20,694 bases of DNA from a virus: IMG/VR virus record IMGVR_UViG_3300037089_000574, positions 1 through 20,694 of that record. The stretch is one strand, 5' to 3'. Shown piece after piece: positions 1 through 6,270 of the stretch. The notes below the pieces were generated by a model, which was not told the DNA's origin, made no database searches, and saw only the letters and a program-made list of their open reading frames with translations. Position 1 is the first letter of the stretch. Every line of letters begins with the position of its first letter. The position numbers and the translations under genes were made by a program.

Positions 1-1
1 T

Positions 2-871
2 AATGAACACAATAAACTTTCAGGCAATATTGAAAACGATGCTAATTATTTAAAGGAATTTATTGCATTAAGTGAAAAAGAAGACTTTGACCCATATGCA
101 CATCTTAGAAATACAGAAAAGATCAATGAAAAAGAAGATTGTGTTTTGACGATTAGTCCGTTTAATGATAAATTAGATCATCCATATTTATCATTACCTG
201 CTGGTTACACTTGTCCTTTTGCAAATATTTGTAAAACAAAAGTCCCAAGAAACAGGGAACGTGACCCTGAAACTGGACTAATGGTACAGGACTTTGGAGA
301 TATAAGATGTTATGGTGCAAGTGAAGAAGCAATGTATCCTCACGCACAAAAGATGCGCTGGACTAACTTAGACCTTTTAAATAAGTTTGACATGCAGGGT
401 AAAGTTGATCTTATTTTAAGATCATTGAAATATTTTGAACAAGGACATGGTAAGATTGATGTATTTAGAGTACATGAATCTGGTGACTTTTATAAGCTGG
501 AGTATTTTGATGCTTGGCTTGAGGTTGCAAGACAAAGACCTGATATTCTTTTTTATGCATACACAAAGTCATTGCCGTTTTGGATTAAAAGAATGAAAGA
601 AATACCACAGAATTTTAAATTAATTGCAAGTGTTGGCGGAACAAAAGATGAATTGATTAGTAAACATGATTTAAAACATTCAGTTATTGTTAATTCACCT
701 GAAGAAGCAATAAATTTAAGATTGCCAATTGATATTGATGATACTATGGCATATAAACATGATGGTAATTTTGCATTATTATTGCATGGCGCACAACAAG
801 CTGGTGAAAAAGCAAAGCAATCATATAAAAATAGAAAGACAATAAAAGACATAAAGCATGGCAAATTCTAA
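2..871 (+). CDS. GP88-like phage protein of unknown function (5' end outside window)
   Basis: The reading frame is open from base 2 to the stop at 869-871, so the true start lies left of the window; a TTG at 146 should not be taken as the start because open codons continue upstream. The protein has a cysteine-containing segment YTCPFANICKT followed about 30 residues later by RCYG, then FRVHESGDFYKLEYFDAW and FYAYTKSLPFW. From memory this pattern matches the GP88 (gene product 88) family of phages and mobile elements, whose function is not established. The three conserved cysteines could bind a metal or an Fe-S cluster; that is inference. The end overlaps the next gene by 14 bases, so the two are probably translated from one message. 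The family call is moderately sure, and no biochemical role is claimed. Confidence 0.65.
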   Translation, partial: NEHNKLSGNIENDANYLKEFIALSEKEDFDPYAHLRNTEKINEKEDCVLTISPFNDKLDHPYLSLPAGYTCPFANICKTKVPRNRERDPETGLMVQDFGDIRCYGASEEAMYPHAQKMRWTNLDLLNKFDMQGKVDLILRSLKYFEQGHGKIDVFRVHESGDFYKLEYFDAWLEVARQRPDILFYAYTKSLPFWIKRMKEIPQNFKLIASVGGTKDELISKHDLKHSVIVNSPEEAINLRLPIDIDDTMAYKHDGNFALLLHGAQQAGEKAKQSYKNRKTIKDIKHGKF

Positions 872-1145
872 AAATACAAAAAAACAACTCTTTGAAATGG
901 TTGCAAAGTTAGACCCTAAGTTTAAGTTAAGAGAAGACTTTGATAAGGGTTATGATATTAATAAGTTTGGAGAAAACAATCCTGATTATGCAATAAAGGC
1001 GGAAAAACTAAAAGCGGTTATTGATCAGTTGTTTGATGAACAAGATTATGATGTGATTGACACATTATATAGATTAATGGTAGAAAGAAAACCGAAGTTT
1101 ACTCAAGCCATTAAGCAAATAAGTGAAATGTTAGATAGAGAATAA
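858..1145 (+). CDS. Small hypothetical protein, 95 aa
   Basis: I do not recognise this protein. It starts at an ATG that overlaps the end of the GP88-like gene by 14 bases and stops one base before the next start, so it is the second gene of a compact translationally linked cluster. The product is highly charged, rich in Lys, Asp and Glu, and looks mainly helical, with no membrane segment, signal peptide or cysteine. It has no recognisable catalytic motif. Its reality rests on tight packing with both neighbours and on codon use like theirs. Confidence 0.7.
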   Translation: MANSKNTKKQLFEMVAKLDPKFKLREDFDKGYDINKFGENNPDYAIKAEKLKAVIDQLFDEQDYDVIDTLYRLMVERKPKFTQAIKQISEMLDRE

Positions 1146-1146
1146 T

Positions 1147-1959
1147 ATGTTTGAAGAAGAAAAGAAACCAAGATTTTGGTCAAGCAGATATTGGTCAAGA
1201 AATAATATTTCAGATGTACTGAAAGAAGTTGTTGAACCTGACACAGTTGATGTATCATCAATAAAATTTAATGATACACTTAGTTCGCTTATTTGGGAGT
1301 CTGAAGAAAAAATGAAACCAGACGTAAGAAAGATATTGTTATTGAATGCAAAAAGGTTTATTCAGTTCAGTGATGTTGAAAATTTGAAATTCAATGACAT
1401 TATGTTGACAGGCAGTATGGCTAACTATAATTATAATGATGAATCTGATTTGGATGTACATATCATATTGGATTTTAATCAGATTTCTGAAAATAAAGAA
1501 TTTGTTGGCGACTTTTTTAAGTTGAAGAAACAGCTTTGGGCAGATCATCTTCCAATACAGGTAAAGGGTCATGATATTGAAACGTATTTCCAAGACGCAA
1601 ATGAACCACATCATTCATCTGGCACATATTCGTTGGTTAAAGACGAATGGATTAGAAAACCAACCAAAAAAATTGTAAACGTTGATACTGCTAATGTTCA
1701 ATTGAAATCTGCAGACATTATGAATGCAATTGATGATCTTGAAACTAATAAAAATAAGAATGACTTCTTAAAGAAACATGAACAGTTAAAAAACAAAATA
1801 AAAAAATACAGACAATCTGGACTTGATAGCAGTGGTGAATTTTCAACTGAAAATCTTGTATTTAAAGTATTAAGAAACACTGGCTATCTTGAAAAAATGG
1901 TTGAATTTAAAAACGACTATTTAACTAAGGAATTAAGTTTAAATGAATTTTTAGCATGA
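1147..1959 (+). CDS. Nucleotidyltransferase-fold protein, 270 aa
   Basis: Residues 89-103 carry the nucleotidyltransferase signature: GS at 89-90, then a short spacer and DLD with acidic residues D101 and D103 (context NDESDLDVHIILDF). A plausible third metal-binding carboxylate is D143 or E145 in HDIETYF. This is the hG[S]...Dx[D] pattern of the polymerase-beta/MNT superfamily, which transfers nucleotides to protein, RNA or small-molecule targets. The domain is followed by a charged helical tail rich in Lys (about 170-270), so the protein is longer than a minimal MNT. It starts one base after the preceding stop and ends in an ATGA overlap with the next gene. The target is unknown; possibilities include modification of a host factor or tRNA. 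No partner antitoxin of the HEPN type is evident beside it. Confidence 0.75.
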   Translation: MFEEEKKPRFWSSRYWSRNNISDVLKEVVEPDTVDVSSIKFNDTLSSLIWESEEKMKPDVRKILLLNAKRFIQFSDVENLKFNDIMLTGSMANYNYNDESDLDVHIILDFNQISENKEFVGDFFKLKKQLWADHLPIQVKGHDIETYFQDANEPHHSSGTYSLVKDEWIRKPTKKIVNVDTANVQLKSADIMNAIDDLETNKNKNDFLKKHEQLKNKIKKYRQSGLDSSGEFSTENLVFKVLRNTGYLEKMVEFKNDYLTKELSLNEFLA

Positions 1960-2207
1960 ACAGATATATTTTAACAGAAGCACAGTTACTTGAGTATGTC
2001 GAAATGAAAAAATCCGAAAAGATTTTTTACGACATTGTGGAAGATTTGCATAAAAACGTGAGGTTTTTAAATGAAAACATTTCCCGTGAAAAAGCAAATC
2101 TATCAATTATTGAGAATTATCGTAGAAAAAACCTACTAACTCCCAGAGTTATAGAAATGCTAATTAAGAACAAAATAATCAACGAAAAGCACGAATTAAT
2201 ACTCTAA
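1956..2207 (+). CDS. Small hypothetical protein, 83 aa
   Basis: I do not recognise this protein. Its ATG overlaps the stop of the nucleotidyltransferase gene in an ATGA arrangement, a usual sign of coupled translation. The product looks helical and charged, with a predicted coiled-coil-like middle (about residues 15-60) and no membrane segment or cysteine. The N-terminus MNRYILTEAQLLE loosely resembles the start MNRILLQESKIL of the homing endonuclease at 17412; this may be chance, or a common N-terminal style in this phage. It is the last gene of the left cluster, before the promoter motif at 2233. Confidence 0.65.
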   Translation: MNRYILTEAQLLEYVEMKKSEKIFYDIVEDLHKNVRFLNENISREKANLSIIENYRRKNLLTPRVIEMLIKNKIINEKHELIL

Positions 2208-2231
2208 TAGTATTTTTTTGGTCATAATAAA

Positions 2232-2240
2232 GTATTTATA
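2232..2240 (+). promoter_or_regulatory. GTATTTATA late-promoter-like motif for the 905-aa protein gene
   Basis: GTATTTATA followed by an A-rich run. It lies in the 77-base gap between the left cluster and the 905-aa gene, with 44 bases between motif end and ATG. The same octamer precedes most transcription units in this window, always in sense orientation. Confidence 0.6.
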
Positions 2241-2284
2241 AAAAAAATATAAAGTTAAATAATACACATTTTAAAAATATTCAC

Positions 2285-5002
2285 ATGAAAAGACATGCAT
2301 CAGAAGAAGCATTTTACCAAAGACTAAAAGAATTGGCAGAAGTAAATAAACCAATCTTAAAGGATAACACCCGTAATTTAGGTACTTTGATAGACTACAA
2401 AAGAGCAGCAGACGGTATAGCATATGGCATCGTTAAAGAAAATCATAACTACTATATTAAGAAAGCTGGTATTAAACAAGACCCTAACATTGCTGATTTT
2501 GCATATATTGGTGGCTTGTCAAACATTAAAGAATTCCAATATTCTAAATTATCTGAAGCTGAAAAGCAAAGAAATATGATTTTTGGTACTATTAATGAAG
2601 GTCTTACAAAAGTAGACAAAAACGGTAGTAAAAAGAAAAGACTTAATGAAGACAAAGCTGGTGCAGAAATTGACAATGCGGAAAGCAAATTGGGTGATTT
2701 AGAAGCTGCTACAAGTGCAGAAGCTGCTCCAGAAATAGGTCCTGAAAGTCCTGAAACAGCAGGTGCTCCTTTGGACGCTCCTGCAGAACCTGTTGCTGAT
2801 GCTGGTGGTGAACCTCCTGCAGATAATGCAGAACCTATTCCTGCTGGTGGAGAAGAAACTGATGTTACTACTGGTGACGAAACTCCTGCACCTGAAGGTG
2901 ACGGAACTGGTAGTGAAGAACTCCCACCTGCTGATGATGCTGCTCCTGCTGGTGATGCAACTGGTGAAGAAGTACCTGTTGGTGACGAAGAAGTTGATAA
3001 ATTGATCGGTAAGTTAGGTGAAAAAGTTAGAAAAACTGACATGGAAGATAATATTGTTGCAGGTAATTTGAAATCAATTATTGCAGCATACAAACCTAAA
3101 CTAAAAAATATGGATATCGAAGACAGAAAAGAAATTGCTGACGGTATTCTTAAAGTTGTGGGTGATGATGAAGTTGAAGATTTGGCTCAAAGTGTAGATC
3201 AGGGTGAGCCAAAAGCAGAACCAGAAGCTGGAATCGAAGAAGATCAGTGCGCAGAATGCGGTGGTTTTGGTAAATATGCTGAATCACGTGGTTATTCAAG
3301 TCCAGAAGCATTCATGGAATGCGGAAGTGAAGAACAAGCAAATGTTGTAAACGGTTATGTTGGTGCAGGTGAAGAAGGTATGAATGATGGTGACGAAAAA
3401 ACAATTAGTTTAATTATAAAATTAGCTCCTGAAGTTCTTGATAAATTGAAATCAGATTATGGTCGTGATGACTATGCTGAAAAAATGCAACCACAGGTTG
3501 ATTCAATGAATGAATCAAGTGAAGAAGATGCAATGACTCAGCTTAAAGAATCATGGGGCGGTGGTTTAGCTGGTTTAGGTAAAGCTGCTCTTGGTGGAAT
3601 TGGCAAAGGTATTGCTGGTGCTGCTAAAGGTGTTGCTGGTGGTGTTAAGAGTGCTGCACAAGGTATTGGTAATGCTGCAAGTGGTGCTTATAACGCAGTT
3701 AAGACTGGCGTTGGAAATGCTGTTGATACTGCTAAACAAGCATATCAGGCAGGTAGTCAGGCACAGGATGTTAGATCAGGTATAAAAGGTAAAAATGCTG
3801 CATTAGGTAAACTTGAAGCAATGGCTGCTGACTTAGGTAAGCAAATCGCTGCTGCAAATGCTGGTGCTGCAAAAGCTGGTCAACCTGCAATTGATGTAAG
3901 AAGTCTTGCACAAATAATGTCAAATCAACTTAGAGGTTCTAAGGGTGCTCTTGACTTAAGTAAATTTAAATCAGAAGGTACAATGCCAGTTGATCAAGTT
4001 CAGGCACAACCAAATATATTAAAGGAAGAAGATGAACCAGAAACTGACGAACCCGAAACAGATAATACAGAAGTAGCTACACCAGAAACTGGTGAAGAAA
4101 CTCCTGCAATTGAAACTGGTGAAGAAACTCCAGAAGTAGGTGCTGATAATGTAGCTCCAGAACCAGAAGCAAAACCAAGTTTTAGTTTTGCTCCAGATGC
4201 TCAAACATTGGGCGGTGGCGTTGTTAAACCTGAAGGTGCTGGCGTTGAAATTAAAATTGAACCAGATAAGACTGTTACGCTTAACATGAATGAAGCTAAA
4301 AAAAGATTAATCAAACAAATAGCTGAAGGCGTTAATGCATATCTTAAAGAAGGTGACGACAAATGGATTCAGAAAGCAGTTAATCCTGAACATAAAGGTG
4401 ATTGCACTCCAATGACAAAACCAAGTTGTACTCCTGCAAAAAAAGCACTTGCAAAACGTTTCAAAAAAGGTATTGAAAACGAAAGTGTACAAATGAGTGA
4501 ATCAGAACAGAAACTCAGAAAGTATATTCGTGCACGTCTTGAAGAACATGCTGGCATAAGAAAACCAAGTTTGAATGAAGGTAAAAAATCTCCTACATTA
4601 GTAAAACTTGACGCAGTTATTGACAACCAGTTTAAATTGTTTGAAGCCGTTGCTTTAAAAAAAAAGGAAAATCTAAATGAAATATTTGGGTTTAGTGTAA
4701 AAGAAAAATTCACTAAATTAGACCCAAATGATCAAAAAGGAGTTTTCGATCTTTTTAATGAAGCGTTCAGATTGATTTTAACTAACCCACAAATGGGAGC
4801 AATTGCAAGAGCAGCACAAAAAGCACCAATAAATGTAAAATATGATCTTCTTAAGCAATATGTTGAAAATAATGGTGGTACTTTAAGAACAAATCCTGAT
4901 GGAACATTGTTATTTGCACCAGAAACACTTAAGAGTGCAGCAACCAAGAGTAGTTTTGGAAGTGGTGGCACGATGGGACACACAGCAATGGGTGGAGTTT
5001 AA
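2285..5002 (+). CDS. Mosaic 905-aa probable virion or internal-core protein
   Basis: I do not recognise the whole protein. An N-terminal domain (about 1-110) has YGIVKENHNYYIKKA and DFAYIGGLSNIKEF. Residues 140-235 are a Pro/Ala/Glu/Asp-rich linker. Residues 235-425 are acidic and hold CAECGGFG at 322. Residues 424-495 are Gly/Ala-rich with repeated GAAKGVAGG-like units that could form an amphipathic or membrane-active helix. A second acidic linker (580-630) has repeated TGEETP. A basic Cys-containing module (693-730, WIQKAVNP...CTPMTKPSCTP) resembles short modules I recall from other phage proteins. Several (I/L)NE sites occur, the cleavage pattern of T4-type prohead proteases. The gene has its own promoter motif and a terminator. 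A capsid-internal or ejected role is inference. Confidence 0.75.
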   Translation: MKRHASEEAFYQRLKELAEVNKPILKDNTRNLGTLIDYKRAADGIAYGIVKENHNYYIKKAGIKQDPNIADFAYIGGLSNIKEFQYSKLSEAEKQRNMIFGTINEGLTKVDKNGSKKKRLNEDKAGAEIDNAESKLGDLEAATSAEAAPEIGPESPETAGAPLDAPAEPVADAGGEPPADNAEPIPAGGEETDVTTGDETPAPEGDGTGSEELPPADDAAPAGDATGEEVPVGDEEVDKLIGKLGEKVRKTDMEDNIVAGNLKSIIAAYKPKLKNMDIEDRKEIADGILKVVGDDEVEDLAQSVDQGEPKAEPEAGIEEDQCAECGGFGKYAESRGYSSPEAFMECGSEEQANVVNGYVGAGEEGMNDGDEKTISLIIKLAPEVLDKLKSDYGRDDYAEKMQPQVDSMNESSEEDAMTQLKESWGGGLAGLGKAALGGIGKGIAGAAKGVAGGVKSAAQGIGNAASGAYNAVKTGVGNAVDTAKQAYQAGSQAQDVRSGIKGKNAALGKLEAMAADLGKQIAAANAGAAKAGQPAIDVRSLAQIMSNQLRGSKGALDLSKFKSEGTMPVDQVQAQPNILKEEDEPETDEPETDNTEVATPETGEETPAIETGEETPEVGADNVAPEPEAKPSFSFAPDAQTLGGGVVKPEGAGVEIKIEPDKTVTLNMNEAKKRLIKQIAEGVNAYLKEGDDKWIQKAVNPEHKGDCTPMTKPSCTPAKKALAKRFKKGIENESVQMSESEQKLRKYIRARLEEHAGIRKPSLNEGKKSPTLVKLDAVIDNQFKLFEAVALKKKENLNEIFGFSVKEKFTKLDPNDQKGVFDLFNEAFRLILTNPQMGAIARAAQKAPINVKYDLLKQYVENNGGTLRTNPDGTLLFAPETLKSAATKSSFGSGGTMGHTAMGGV

Positions 5003-5030
5003 TAAATGACACAAATAAGATTAATATAAA

Positions 5031-5058
5031 GAACCCGAAGAAATTCGGGTTTTTTTTG
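5031..5058 (+). terminator. Rho-independent terminator after the 905-aa gene
   Basis: A perfect 8-bp stem, AACCCGAA (5032-5039) with TTCGGGTT (5044-5051) and loop GAAA, runs into an uninterrupted T tract (5050-5057). It lies 29 bases after the stop codon of the 905-aa gene and ends that transcription unit. Confidence 0.9.
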
Positions 5059-5103
5059 TAACCTTTATAAAATAATTTCCGTATAAGTAACAAAATATTA
5101 ATT

Positions 5104-5526
5104 ATGTTTGATATAGAAGTAGAGATAGTCGAAAACAAATACCGCAGAACATATATAGGCGGGTCAAAGAAAAAAGAAGATGAAATCTTTCTTAAGGTGC
5201 AGGGCACGAAAGAAGATAATTCTGATTGCGACTGGATTGAATACAGAAGACTTTTAAAAACGTACAAAGACGATGTGTTGCTTGTAATGGGTTCTTGGAA
5301 ACAAACTCTTCATTATGAAAGTTATATCATGTTATTCATGGCATTACTTTGGATGAAATACAGTACTTTGGTTTACGTTTCAATTGGTCTGGGAGTTTTG
5401 TTTCAAATTGCATATTTAATTATTAAAAATAAAGAAAATAAAAAATTAAGACAATTCGATATGTGTATAACCATACTACATGAAGAAATAAAAAAAGTTA
5501 CTGGATTAAATCTCGATAAATTTTAA
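5104..5526 (+). CDS. Hypothetical protein with a membrane hairpin, 140 aa
   Basis: I do not recognise this protein. A charged N-terminal part (1-70) is followed by a long hydrophobic stretch (about 72-107), long enough for two transmembrane helices joined by a short turn around MKYS. A Lys-rich segment (108-117) and a cytoplasmic-looking tail follow. The arrangement suits a small inner-membrane protein with both ends on the same side. It has no signal peptide or catalytic motif. It lies between two hairpin terminators, so it is probably transcribed alone; no exact promoter octamer precedes it, only the partial match CTTTATA near 5062. A holin is possible in principle, but the long soluble N-terminus is unusual for one. 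Confidence 0.65.
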   Translation: MFDIEVEIVENKYRRTYIGGSKKKEDEIFLKVQGTKEDNSDCDWIEYRRLLKTYKDDVLLVMGSWKQTLHYESYIMLFMALLWMKYSTLVYVSIGLGVLFQIAYLIIKNKENKKLRQFDMCITILHEEIKKVTGLNLDKF

Positions 5527-5550
5527 GCTACATAAAGTGGCTTTTTTTTT
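5525..5550 (+). terminator. Rho-independent terminator overlapping the stop codon of the 140-aa gene
   Basis: AAGCTAC (5525-5531) pairs with GTGGCTT (5537-5543), including one G-T pair, around loop ATAAA, and runs into a T tract ending at 5550. The stem begins inside the TAA stop of the upstream gene. Confidence 0.8.
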
Positions 5551-5557
5551 CAGGGGT

Positions 5558-5566
5558 GTATTTATA
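5558..5566 (+). promoter_or_regulatory. GTATTTATA late-promoter-like motif for the 161-aa gene
   Basis: An exact GTATTTATA directly after the terminator ending at 5550, with 14 bases between the motif and the ATG at 5581. If transcription starts several bases downstream of the motif, the leader is only a few nucleotides long. Confidence 0.65.
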
Positions 5567-5580
5567 AAAAACATCTGATC

Positions 5581-6066
5581 ATGGAATATGAAGATAGCAA
5601 GTTGAGGTTGATTTATGTACTTAAGATTGGGTACAATTCGAAAGATGAAGGCTTATATGAATTTATATTTTCCATTGATGAAACAAACATTGACATGGAG
5701 AGTTGGTGTTGGGATTTAGAGCCAGCTTGTAATAATGCAATGCCACCAACAGAAGATTATATAAATGCTGTTTTTAATTTAAAGACTAAATCATTTGATT
5801 TATTCTGTTTGCATGAAGATACAACAAGACCATACATGCATGGTTATCACACAATACATGCGCTTGCGTATGAAGTTGAAAAGAAAGACGCTGATGGTAA
5901 TCCTTCAAGTGATTACGACAATATGTTCACTGAAGAAAATGCTGACGTACCTTTATTGGTGTTTCATTATGGCATGACATTAGCTAAAGTGAAAGATTTA
6001 CTTAATTCAAGAAAAATCATTTTAAAAAATAATGAATTTATAGAAACGTCTTCTATAAAGTTTTAA
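5581..6066 (+). CDS. Hypothetical protein, 161 aa
   Basis: I do not recognise this protein. It has no membrane segment or signal peptide. The pattern of short hydrophobic stretches (RLIYVLKIGY, YEFIFSIDE, LLVFHYGM) suggests a mixed alpha/beta soluble fold. The most distinctive part is ESWCWDLEPACNNAMPP at about residues 40-56, with two cysteines and two tryptophans. A promoter motif lies 14 bases before the start and a terminator separates it from the gene upstream, so it appears to be its own transcription unit. It lies two positions before the large terminase, where a small terminase might be expected, but it lacks the helical coiled-coil character of T4 gp16, so I do not call it TerS. Confidence 0.65.
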   Translation: MEYEDSKLRLIYVLKIGYNSKDEGLYEFIFSIDETNIDMESWCWDLEPACNNAMPPTEDYINAVFNLKTKSFDLFCLHEDTTRPYMHGYHTIHALAYEVEKKDADGNPSSDYDNMFTEENADVPLLVFHYGMTLAKVKDLLNSRKIILKNNEFIETSSIKF

Positions 6067-6067
6067 C

Positions 6068-6076
6068 GTATTTATA
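6068..6076 (+). promoter_or_regulatory. GTATTTATA motif in front of the tandem structured RNA
   Basis: An exact GTATTTATA, beginning two bases after the stop of the 161-aa gene. The first conserved RNA unit starts at 6083, six bases after the motif. That is about where transcription would begin if this element acts as it does before the protein genes. Confidence 0.6.
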
Positions 6077-6082
6077 ATTGCC

Positions 6083-6155
6083 CATCTTACCAGATTCGGA
6101 AGAAGGGGTTTCGGGGCACGACAGTACAAGATTATTGCCTTGCCCTGCGGTTTTT
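6083..6155 (+). ncRNA. Structured RNA candidate, copy 1 of 2
   Basis: This is the first of two tandem units starting 86 bases apart that share CATCTTACC, GGAAGAAGG, the loop C(A/C)AGAT and TGCG. A small hairpin pairs CTTACC (6086-6091) with GGAAG (6098-6102), leaving one bulged A. The main hairpin stacks TCG (6111-6113) on CGG (6148-6150), GGGCA (6114-6118) on TGCCC (6141-6145), and CAGTA (6122-6126) on TATTG (6133-6137), closing loop CAAGAT. A five-T run follows, as at a factor-independent end. The stems differ from copy 2 at positions that preserve pairing. No known RNA family was recognised, and no ORF of useful size fits here. Confidence 0.65.
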
Positions 6156-6168
6156 AAATAAAAGAGTT

Positions 6169-6240
6169 CATCTTACCATGTGGAAGAAGGAAATCGAAAC
6201 CCGATAGCACCAGATTGCTATTGGGTTTTGCGATTTTATG
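6169..6240 (+). ncRNA. Structured RNA candidate, copy 2 of 2
   Basis: This is the second unit of the tandem pair. The main hairpin is very stable: AATCG (6192-6196) with CGATT (6231-6235), AAACCC (6197-6202) with GGGTTT (6223-6228), and GATAGCA (6203-6209) with TGCTATT (6216-6222), closing loop CCAGAT. Only a TG bulge interrupts the 3' strand. The 5' hairpin CTTACC...GGAAG is retained. No promoter octamer lies between the copies, so both are probably on one transcript. Copy 2 could instead act as a terminator or leader element for terL, since a short T run follows the stem. Confidence 0.65.
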
Positions 6241-6248
6241 CTGGGAGA

Positions 6249-6257
6249 GTATTTATT
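6249..6257 (+). promoter_or_regulatory. GTATTTATT promoter-like motif for terL
   Basis: GTATTTATT, one base off the window's consensus, ends 13 bases before the terminase ATG. This is the same spacing as at other units and lets the terminase be transcribed independently of the structured RNA. Confidence 0.5.
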
Positions 6258-6270
6258 ATAAAAATTTATA

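Noticed and set aside
146-871. TTG at 146 as the start of the GP88-like gene
   Set aside because: The frame is open from base 2 with coding-like sequence upstream, so the gene runs in from outside the window.
2452-3093. A 213-codon open frame antisense to the 905-aa gene
   Set aside because: It lies opposite a Pro/Ala/Glu-rich coding stretch whose codon bias removes stops on the other strand. It has no promoter motif and its product is low-complexity Ser/Pro/Ala.
5581-6066. 161-aa protein as small terminase TerS
   Set aside because: The position is suggestive, but the sequence lacks the helical coiled-coil character of gp16-type proteins and has a Trp/Cys motif not expected there.
6083-6240. 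Tandem tRNA or tRNA-like genes upstream of terL
   Set aside because: No cloverleaf, T-loop GTTCRA or acceptor stem can be formed; the fold is a short hairpin plus one long stacked hairpin.
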